Of a stretch of DNA of 11,282 bases, positions 6,309 to 11,282 are shown piece by piece. Origin of the DNA: a bacterium (GTDB taxonomy: Bacteria; Eremiobacterota; Eremiobacteria; Baltobacterales; Baltobacteraceae); NCBI GenBank assembly GCA_021784715.1, contig JAJYHP010000116.1, forward strand, positions 1 to 11,282. The letters run 5' to 3'. The position numbers were made by a program, and so were the translations under genes. Each line of letters starts with the position of its first letter. The stretch's first letter is position 1. The notes beneath the pieces are model-generated. The model made no database searches. It was not told the origin of the DNA and saw only the letters and a program-made list of their open reading frames with translations.

Positions 6309-8858
6309 CTAGAGGGCGTTGGCGAGCGCCCATCCCTTCGGAGCACCGATACCGGTGACCAGATCGTACCCGGTGCCTGCATTGTAGGCGCCGTTGTTGC
6401 CCGTCGTCACATCGGTGAAGTCGGTGTACCCGGTCTTGGTGAAGATGCTGTAGAGCGTCGGGTTGATGAAGCCCAGCGGCGTGCCGTGCAGCTGATTCGC
6501 TTCAGCCATGAGTGCGACGAACTCGGGCGATGACCACGAGGTACCGTCGACCTGCATCGGACTGCCGTTGGCATAGACCATCACGCCCACGCCCGGGAGC
6601 GAGACATCGGGATCGTTCCGGCCGGTGCTGACCATATTCGCGACGCCCTGCTGGTAGCTGGGAAGTGCGAAGATCGTCGAGACGCCGCCGCCGGAGAGGA
6701 AGCCGTTGCTCGAGTCGCTGCCCGAGGTGATGCTGGCGAGCGCGCCGGTGGAGGTGTCGGTGAAATTCACCGCACCGACCGCCGTGAAGTACGGATCGGT
6801 CGCCGGCGAGCTGACGCCCGGCGGGTTGTTTCCGGTTCCGCATTCATCGCTGCCGGAGTCGCCGGAGGAGGCAACAAAAGTCATGCCCTTCGCTGCGGCC
6901 TGTTCGGCAATCGTGTTGGTCGTGTTCGTGAACGCGGTATCGGAGGTTTCGCAACCACCGAACGACGAGTTCACGACGCTCGCTTTTCCGTCGGAGACGG
7001 TTTGGTTGTAACCGGCTTCGATGCTCTGCGAACTTAAGTCGGGGAAGTTGTAGACGATGATGTTCGCACCCGGCGCGAGACCGGAGATCGTTTCGACATC
7101 GAGCGCGGTCTCGGTGTAGTCGGAGCTCGATGCATTGCCGCCGCCGTTGACGGCTTCGTTGGTGATGGTGCCGGTCTGCGTGACGCCCGCGGCGCTGAGG
7201 TAGCCGGCGACGTCACTGGTGTTGATCGGCGTGTCGATTTCGACGGCGACGGTCACGCCGGCGCCGTTGCAGCCGTGCTGCACGGGATAATCGAAGGCCT
7301 TGGCAACGCCGGTAGCGAGCCAACCGTTCGAGCCGCTCAGGGGGCCGTTATCGGCAGTGCCGGTGCAGCTGCCGCCGGCGACCGGGGTCGGCGTCGGAGC
7401 GGGAGTTGCCGTCGGCGCTGCGGTCGGCGACGCGGTCGGAACCGGCGTCGGCGATGCGGTCGGCTTCGGCGTCGGCGATGCGGTCGGAACCGGCGTCGGC
7501 GATGCGGTCGGCTTCGGCGTCGGCGATGCGGTCGGAACCGGCGTCGGCGACGCGGTCGGAACCGGCGTCGGCGATGCGGTCGGAACCGGCGATGGCGACG
7601 GGGTCGGCGAGGTGCCGTTGGTCAGCGATGCATCGTCGAGGTAGACGTAGTTGTAATCGCTGAACGATCCACTGCCGTAGATACCGACGAAGATGATGAC
7701 CTGTTGGCCGGCGTAGGCGCCGATGTTGTAACTCCGGTGCACGTAGCCGTTGGTGTTGCCGTTCTCGGTGTAGAGATTCGTCAGGAAATTACCGTTCGCA
7801 TCGAAGAGATCGGCTTCCTGATCGGCGTAGTAGGTGCTCGTCTCGCTCGTTCCTTCGTCGACGTAGAAACTGAGCTGACCGTTGGTCGGAACGGTCACCT
7901 GCTGGCAGACGCCGTCGAGACCGTACTCTTCGCCGAGATTGTTGGCGAGATTTCCGGTGAGGGCGTCGTACCGGCCGCTATGCGGATTCGAAGAATCGAT
8001 CGTCGCATAGCCATTGCCGCAGGGGAACCACGGCGAGAACGCGCCGGTTTCGAAACCGGGATTCCCGATAACGTTTCCGGTCGCGAACGGCGTCGCGTAC
8101 TTCGCAACCATCGCTCCGCGCGCTTTCATCTGCGACGAGAGCGTAATCTTGCGCGACGCGCGCGCTGCGGGGACGTGTGGAACGCTCGGCAACGTCGTCG
8201 ATGCGATCAACGACGAGAGCGAGAGCGCGCTCTGCACGTGGGCGCCCGTACGGGCGACGACGATATTGCTCGTCGTCACGGCGTGGACGAGCGGCGCGAT
8301 CGCGGCCGGCACGACCGCCGGTTTCACGTTGACGTAACGCGCGCCGAATTTGCCCTGATTCACCATGTGAATTTGGGTATCGAAAAAGCTCTCGACCTTC
8401 GCTGCGGGCGCGGTCGCCTCGATCAACGTGCGATTCGAGTACTCTTTGGTGATGGTGAAGCCCGCGCGCTCCAGTGCGAAGACGACGCTCTGCTCCTGCT
8501 GAGCGGTCGGCGCGTAATACGCATCGAACTCGTCGGTGCTGAGATAGTGGTGGTACATCGGCGAGGTCGGATCGGCTTGCTGGGCGACGAGCTGATCGAG
8601 CTGCGCTTGATGATTGTAGTTGAGCGTCAACGTAACGCTGACGGGCGTCGTCTGCGGGGCGGCTCCCATATCGGTGTAAGCGAGGGCGCCGGCGGCCTTC
8701 GGTACGCTGCTGATCGGCGTCTGGGTGGACGGCGATCCGGTGCTTTGCGTGGGCGAGCCGGCCGGTATGATTCCTCCACCGGAATTGCCGCCGCCGCACG
8801 CCGAAAGCACCATGCCTGCGATCAGGCACGATGCTACGAGTCGGAGGGATGTTTGCAT
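6309..8858 (-). CDS. S53 family (sedolisin/kumamolisin) serine-carboxyl peptidase, lipoprotein with Pro-Thr linker
   Basis: Predicted secreted endopeptidase of 849 residues, from a family usually active at acid pH. The ATG at 8858 was chosen because AGGAG lies just upstream and a lipoprotein signal follows at once (hydrophobic core, lipobox LSAC with C21). The frame is open to 8936, but those 26 residues precede the signal. Domains in order: Gly/Pro/Thr-rich tether (about 22-60); pro-kumamolisin activation domain (about 62-205, [26 protein letters not shown]); jelly-roll carbohydrate-binding-like domain (about 263-414, [30 protein letters not shown]); Pro-Thr repeats (about 416-494); catalytic domain (495-849). 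E583 and D587 in ETALDVE, D667 in SSGDSGSDE (oxyanion) and nucleophile S774 in DGTSWSSPE are intact, and the C-terminal calcium-site segments FTDVTTG and GYDLVTGIG are present. It is likely tethered to a membrane and released or activated by removal of the prodomain. Transcription is monocistronic toward the shared terminator. Confidence 0.93.
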   Translation of the reverse strand: MQTSLRLVASCLIAGMVLSACGGGNSGGGIIPAGSPTQSTGSPSTQTPISSVPKAAGALAYTDMGAAPQTTPVSVTLTLNYNHQAQLDQLVAQQADPTSPMYHHYLSTDEFDAYYAPTAQQEQSVVFALERAGFTITKEYSNRTLIEATAPAAKVESFFDTQIHMVNQGKFGARYVNVKPAVVPAAIAPLVHAVTTSNIVVARTGAHVQSALSLSSLIASTTLPSVPHVPAARASRKITLSSQMKARGAMVAKYATPFATGNVIGNPGFETGAFSPWFPCGNGYATIDSSNPHSGRYDALTGNLANNLGEEYGLDGVCQQVTVPTNGQLSFYVDEGTSETSTYYADQEADLFDANGNFLTNLYTENGNTNGYVHRSYNIGAYAGQQVIIFVGIYGSGSFSDYNYVYLDDASLTNGTSPTPSPSPVPTASPTPVPTASPTPVPTASPTPKPTASPTPVPTASPTPKPTASPTPVPTASPTAAPTATPAPTPTPVAGGSCTGTADNGPLSGSNGWLATGVAKAFDYPVQHGCNGAGVTVAVEIDTPINTSDVAGYLSAAGVTQTGTITNEAVNGGGNASSSDYTETALDVETISGLAPGANIIVYNFPDLSSQSIEAGYNQTVSDGKASVVNSSFGGCETSDTAFTNTTNTIAEQAAAKGMTFVASSGDSGSDECGTGNNPPGVSSPATDPYFTAVGAVNFTDTSTGALASITSGSDSSNGFLSGGGVSTIFALPSYQQGVANMVSTGRNDPDVSLPGVGVMVYANGSPMQVDGTSWSSPEFVALMAEANQLHGTPLGFINPTLYSIFTKTGYTDFTDVTTGNNGAYNAGTGYDLVTGIGAPKGWALANAL
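7383..7610 (-). repeat. 24-base tandem repeats coding a Pro-Thr-Ala-Ser-Pro linker
   Basis: About eight contiguous 24-base units inside the peptidase gene each encode xPTASPTP, with x being Val or Lys. The order V-V-V-K-V-K-V makes part of the array a 48-base higher-order repeat, distinguished by GGAACC versus GGCTTC at the x codon. The distal end decays into [12 protein letters not shown]. The repeats encode a stiff, extended linker between the carbohydrate-binding-like and catalytic domains. Near-identical DNA copies suggest recent expansion by slippage or recombination. Confidence 0.92.
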
Positions 8859-8871
8859 TCTTCTCCTTGGT

Positions 8872-8888
8872 CGTACGTGAAACGTACG
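8872..8888. promoter_or_regulatory. Inverted repeat directly upstream of the S53 peptidase RBS
   Basis: CGTACGT (8872-8878) and ACGTACG (8882-8888) form a perfect 7-base inverted repeat around GAA. It ends 13 bases before the peptidase start codon and directly abuts the AGGAG region. In RNA it would form a short hairpin beside the ribosome binding site; in DNA it could be an operator. Both readings are inference. Confidence 0.45.
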
Positions 8889-8942
8889 TAGTGGTTGCAA
8901 CAGGCGCGTCGAACCGCCCGTCGGCGGCTCGGGCACCCGGCC

Positions 8943-8967
8943 ATTCTACGTTAAGTGCGTGTTAAGT
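8943..8967 (-). promoter_or_regulatory. Candidate promoter of the S53 gene with an 11-base-period direct repeat
   Basis: The minus strand reads ACTTAAC (8967-8961), ACGC, ACTTAAC (8956-8950), then TAGAAT (8948-8943), a five-of-six match to a -10 hexamer. Two identical heptamers one helical turn apart are the usual layout of PhoB/OmpR-type response regulator sites. They occupy the place of a -35 element, and none is visible. A start near 8936 would give a GC-rich leader of about 78 bases. Confidence 0.4.
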
Positions 8968-8983
8968 ACTAAGGAGCAGGCGC

Positions 8984-9014
8984 AAATGCGGGGCGAGCGC
9001 CCCTATGTGCATTT
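8984..9014. other. Bulged long hairpin upstream of the small secreted protein gene
   Basis: AAATGC plus GGGGC (8984-8994) pair with GCCCC (8999-9003) and GCATTT (9009-9014). The loop is GAGC and a five-base bulge, TATGT, lies on the 3' side. No T tract follows on either strand. It lies between the peptidase and the 9150 gene. It could be a leader structure of the plus-strand transcript or a palindromic repeat. Confidence 0.35.
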
Positions 9015-9149
9015 CGTCACCCCTGCACGAGACCGACGGAGCTTCGATGAGGGGCGGGTGAGAAAGAGGGGCGGCGCGCGACCGGGGGCCCCGGAGCTGC
9101 GTTTTCGAGCTATCGATATCGCTAATCTCGACCGTGAATCGGAGGAATC

Positions 9150-9479
9150 ATGAAACGCAGAAGCCTTGCTTTCGCCCTCATCACCGCCCTCTCGCTTCTG
9201 GCGCCGATCGGCGCCCAGGCCGACTGGAACGATCGCGGCGGGCACGAGCACGTGCTCGTCGCCCGCGTCGCCGCGTTCTGGCCCTATCATCTCCGCCTGC
9301 GCGATGGGCGCGTCCTCGAACTCCATCGAGGCACGATTATCAACCCGACCGGCCTGACGCCGCGCTGGGGGATGCTCGTCCGCATCTGGGGGCACCGCGA
9401 CGACGATGGCAGCTTCGTCGCCGACCGCATCGATCTCGTCCGGGGCGGCGAGCGCGGCGACGCGGACGGTCGCCGCTAA
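9150..9479 (+). CDS. Small secreted OB-like (DUF5666-like) protein of unknown function
   Basis: A 109-residue protein with a clear Sec signal peptide: MKRR, a hydrophobic core, and a cut after the AQA at residues 22-24. The mature part, about 85 residues, is short and strand-rich: HVLVARVAAFWPYHLRLRDG, VLELHRGTIINPTGL, WGMLVRIWGHRDDDG, FVADRIDLV. The pattern of a value strand, a T-x-I/x-N-P-T-G-L turn, a G-M-x-V-x-I-x-G strand and an A-D-x-I strand resembles small OB-like DUF5666 domains; this is judged from the pattern and is not certain. No catalytic residues are recognisable. The start is well supported by GGAGG four bases upstream. The tail is rich in Gly, Arg and Asp. It ends six bases before the stop of the convergent propeller-like gene. 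A role in the envelope or periplasm follows from the signal only. Confidence 0.85.
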   Translation: MKRRSLAFALITALSLLAPIGAQADWNDRGGHEHVLVARVAAFWPYHLRLRDGRVLELHRGTIINPTGLTPRWGMLVRIWGHRDDDGSFVADRIDLVRGGERGDADGRR

Positions 9480-9485
9480 CGCCGC

Positions 9486-10154
9486 TTACGCCGTAAAGGC
9501 GACGAGAGCATTCGCGGGCTTATCCGCGGTCCAGAAACGGGTACCGTCGTGCGCGAGCGAGACGCTGCGGAACGGCAGATGGGCGAGCGCCTCGACGGTA
9601 CGCGTTTCGAGCGAGCGCACGCGCACCAGCGTGTTGGTTGCGTCGTCGAGATTGCGAGCGAGCAGGTAGAGCGTCCCCTCGACGAAGCAACAGCCGACAT
9701 TCGCACGCGCGAATTCCGAAATCGCCTCCGAGAAGTCCATCGTTTCGAGAATCGCGCCGGAGGCATCGAGCGCGAGCAAGCGCTTGCGAACCGCCTGGCT
9801 CAGCCACAGGCGCCGTCCGTCAAATGCGAGCTGCGAGCCGGTGAATTCGGGGCACGCGATCCGGTCGTGCTCCTTCACGCCGTGCCCCGGAACGAAGCGA
9901 CGCAGATAACGATCGTCGTCGGCGCCCTCGCTCGAGACGAACCGCAGTTCGTCTCCAAGGGCGATCGCCCCGATCGGTTTGCCCGGCGCTTGCGCTTCCT
10001 CGAACACGTGGTCGTCGGTCGGGGAGACGGCGTAGAGCCGACACGTTTGCATCGAACTTACCCACAGGCGGTCACCGTCGGCGGCGAGGGCCTGCGGTTC
10101 CGGCGCCGGTGCAGGCAGTCGGACGATCTCGCGAATCATTTCCATTTCGATCAT
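9486..10154 (-). CDS. Cytoplasmic propeller-like repeat protein, function unknown
   Basis: A 222-residue protein without signal peptide or membrane helix. It contains several similar strand-rich segments of about 40-50 residues with a small hydrophobic-D-G-x-R/L-x-W core: LAADGDRLWVSSMQ near 23-36, LAFDGRRLWLSQA near 110-122, a VEGTLYLLARN segment near 157-167, and LAHDGTRFWTADKP near 200-213. This is the pattern of beta-propeller blades like those in glutamine-cyclotransferase- or SMP-30-like proteins, but it is too short for a full six- or seven-blade wheel and I see no catalytic signature. Ligand or partner is unknown. The ATG at 10154 has AAGGAG eight bases upstream; Met codons at residues 4 and 6 are alternatives. 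It faces the secreted protein gene with a six-base gap and diverges from the phosphoesterase gene. Confidence 0.75.
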   Translation of the reverse strand: MIEMEMIREIVRLPAPAPEPQALAADGDRLWVSSMQTCRLYAVSPTDDHVFEEAQAPGKPIGAIALGDELRFVSSEGADDDRYLRRFVPGHGVKEHDRIACPEFTGSQLAFDGRRLWLSQAVRKRLLALDASGAILETMDFSEAISEFARANVGCCFVEGTLYLLARNLDDATNTLVRVRSLETRTVEALAHLPFRSVSLAHDGTRFWTADKPANALVAFTA

Positions 10155-10189
10155 CGACGGTTCTCCTTCACTCTTAAGCGTTCTTGAGG

Positions 10190-10219
10190 TTCATAATCAT
10201 CGTTAACGATACGTCGCAA
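10190..10219 (-). promoter_or_regulatory. Candidate promoter with an operator-like palindrome in its spacer (propeller-like gene)
   Basis: The minus strand reads TTGCGA (10219-10214), 18 bases, then TATGAA (10195-10190). Both are partial matches to sigma70 hexamers. The perfect 12-base palindrome ATCGTTAACGAT (10199-10210) lies wholly inside the spacer, where a bound repressor would block polymerase. Confidence 0.35.
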
Positions 10220-10229
10220 AAACTCCCGC

Positions 10230-10245
10230 AAAATACGCGTATTTT
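10230..10245. promoter_or_regulatory. Perfect 16-base AT-rich palindrome in divergent region
   Basis: AAAATACGCGTATTTT is its own reverse complement and stands out in GC-rich surroundings. It sits between the divergent propeller-like and phosphoesterase genes, about 86 bases before the phosphoesterase start. A dimeric regulator site is the natural reading. A hairpin would have no loop, so a terminator is unlikely despite the two following T bases. Confidence 0.45.
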
Positions 10246-10330
10246 TTCAACGTAAACACCAGGACTCATGCGCGTGCGGGCCGCAGTCTACGCGTGAGAA
10301 CCTCTATCGTTATTTTGCGGAGGAATCCCG

Positions 10331-11282
10331 TTGCGCCGTCTTATCGCATCGCTCATCGGATGCTCGATTTTTCTCACGATGACGCCGCCGTCGAGTATCG
10401 CGCTCGCACAAACGGTGCGCCCGCCGAACGCGGCGATCGACGCGCTCTTGCGTTCGCGCGTCAAACACGTCTTCGTCATCTATCAAGAAAATCGTTCGTT
10501 CGATTCGTATTTCGGCACGTTCCCCGGTGCCGACAATCTCGCCTCGCCGTCGGCACGATCGCACGGTTTTCGCCAGTACGACCCGATCGGTCACCAATGG
10601 GTGACGCCCTTTCGCATCACCGCACCCGATACCGCCGATGCCGATCACGCTCGCCCGGCGCTTCTCACCAAGGCCGACGGCGGCCGCATGGATCTCTACG
10701 TCGCGACCGAAGAATTCGGCCTGCTCGCCAAAGGCTACAGTCGTAACGATGCGGAGCGACTCGGCTTACTGACGATGGCGCACGAAGATTGCGCGACGAT
10801 TCCCTATCTATGGTATTACGCGCATAATTTCGCGCTCTACGATCATTTCTTTCAGGGAATGTGGGGACCGTCGACGCCGGGCAATATCGACTTGATCGCC
10901 GCGCAGACCGGCGAGACGCAATGGGCGCGCGACGCGGCCGAACAGGTCGCGCCGAACTCCAAAGGACCCGGCGACCCCATCGTTAACGATTCGGAACCTC
11001 CCTTCGGCCCCTATCCCGGAAGCCCGCCCGATCCGCTCAAAGCGCAATACGATCAGCATTACGCGACGGTTTTTCTAACGATGGCGCAACGGCGCGCCGT
11101 CGAAGCGAAACGCGACAACCATGGGATTCGAAAGGATATCGCCGCGATCGCGCGGTCCGGGCGCCCGGCGATCCCGTGGGGTTGGTACCAAGAGGGATAT
11201 GCCGCAGCGGCACATCCGAATGCGACGAATCTCGTTCACGGATATATTCCGCACCATAACGCGTTGCAATACTTCGGGTACC
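10331..11282 (+). CDS. Secreted phosphoesterase family protein (AcpA/phospholipase C type), 3' part outside window
   Basis: The first 317 codons of a secreted hydrolase of the PF04185 phosphoesterase family, which includes bacterial phospholipases C and AcpA-type acid phosphatases. Translation should start at the TTG at 10331, because GGAGGA lies six bases upstream and a normal signal peptide follows (MRRLIASLIG, a hydrophobic stretch, then IALA before QTVRP near residue 27). The N-terminal signature is intact: KHVFVIYQENRSFDSYFGTFPGA near 46-67, whose E-N-x-S-F-D residues belong to the metal and active centre in this family. It is followed by the HNFALYDHFFQGMWGPSTPGN region near 166-185 and a GHxPHHN-like YIPHHN near 306. 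Substrate (phospholipid or phosphomonoester) cannot be told from the visible part. No stop is reached. The upstream region holds two palindromes. Confidence 0.9.
   Translation, partial: MRRLIASLIGCSIFLTMTPPSSIALAQTVRPPNAAIDALLRSRVKHVFVIYQENRSFDSYFGTFPGADNLASPSARSHGFRQYDPIGHQWVTPFRITAPDTADADHARPALLTKADGGRMDLYVATEEFGLLAKGYSRNDAERLGLLTMAHEDCATIPYLWYYAHNFALYDHFFQGMWGPSTPGNIDLIAAQTGETQWARDAAEQVAPNSKGPGDPIVNDSEPPFGPYPGSPPDPLKAQYDQHYATVFLTMAQRRAVEAKRDNHGIRKDIAAIARSGRPAIPWGWYQEGYAAAAHPNATNLVHGYIPHHNALQYFGY

Noticed and set aside
7383..7610. Regular repeats that might suggest a CRISPR array
   Set aside because: The units are contiguous with no unique spacers and encode an in-frame Pro-Thr linker.
7275..8891. 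Long plus-strand open frame of 538 codons opposite the S53 gene
   Set aside because: It is the mirror of the peptidase and its Pro-Thr repeats, with Arg-rich repeated strings and no recognisable domain.
9082..9094. CCGGGGGCCCCGG palindrome
   Set aside because: It is pure G/C in GC-rich DNA with no room for a loop and no link to a gene start, so chance is likely.
8959..9153. Small plus-strand open frame before the secreted protein gene
   Set aside because: It starts inside the direct repeat, has no RBS, and runs through a hairpin; its composition is not protein-like.

Overview
The window looks like chromosomal DNA from a free-living, GC-rich bacterium, probably with two membranes. The two solute-binding proteins have Sec signal peptides ending in Ala-rich cleavage sites with no lipobox cysteine, which fits a soluble periplasmic location. 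All four tRNA genes encode their 3' CCA. The mix of genes (a pro-kumamolisin/S53 peptidase with Pro-Thr repeats, an AcpA/phospholipase C-type phosphoesterase, a small secreted OB-like protein and many orphan membrane proteins) reminds me of Candidatus Eremiobacterota (WPS-2) or nearby phyla. That placement is an impression from gene content, not a result.

Layout. 1-157 is left-edge sequence with no gene I can support. 158-937 (+) is a DUF4239/bestrophin-like membrane protein, convergent with 958-1671 (-), an ion-channel-like DUF1345-type membrane protein. A 120-base divergent region with a small inverted repeat leads to 1792-2466 (+), a dienelactone hydrolase-family enzyme with a complete Cys-Asp-His triad. 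2487-4172 (-) is a two-gene operon of paralogous amino-acid-type solute-binding proteins that abut with no gap and have no permease or ATPase beside them. Upstream on the same strand lies tRNA-Val(GAC), with a good sigma70-type promoter and a strong intrinsic terminator. 4456-5418 (+) is a GAF-GGDEF diguanylate cyclase. It overlaps by 12 bases the convergent 5407-5838 (-) hotdog-fold acyl-CoA thioesterase.

5963-6240 (+) is a tRNA cluster, Val(CAC)-Asp(GTC)-Phe(GAA), with a long hairpin in the Asp-Phe spacer and a two-way terminator at its end. 6309-8858 (-) is a large lipoprotein of the S53 (sedolisin/kumamolisin) family: lipobox, activation prodomain, carbohydrate-binding-like jelly roll, Pro-Thr repeat linker, catalytic domain. 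The intergenic region upstream of it holds an 11-base-period direct repeat against a -10-like hexamer, an inverted repeat just before the ribosome binding site, and a bulged hairpin. 9150-9479 (+) is a small secreted OB-like protein, convergent with 9486-10154 (-), a propeller-like protein. A divergent region with two perfect palindromes precedes 10331-11282 (+), the start of a secreted phosphoesterase that uses a TTG start and runs off the right edge.

No mobile element, CRISPR array or obvious defence system is visible. The most interesting parts are the regulatory architecture around the S53 peptidase, the palindromes before the phosphoesterase, the hairpin inside the tRNA cluster, and the transporter-less pair of binding proteins.
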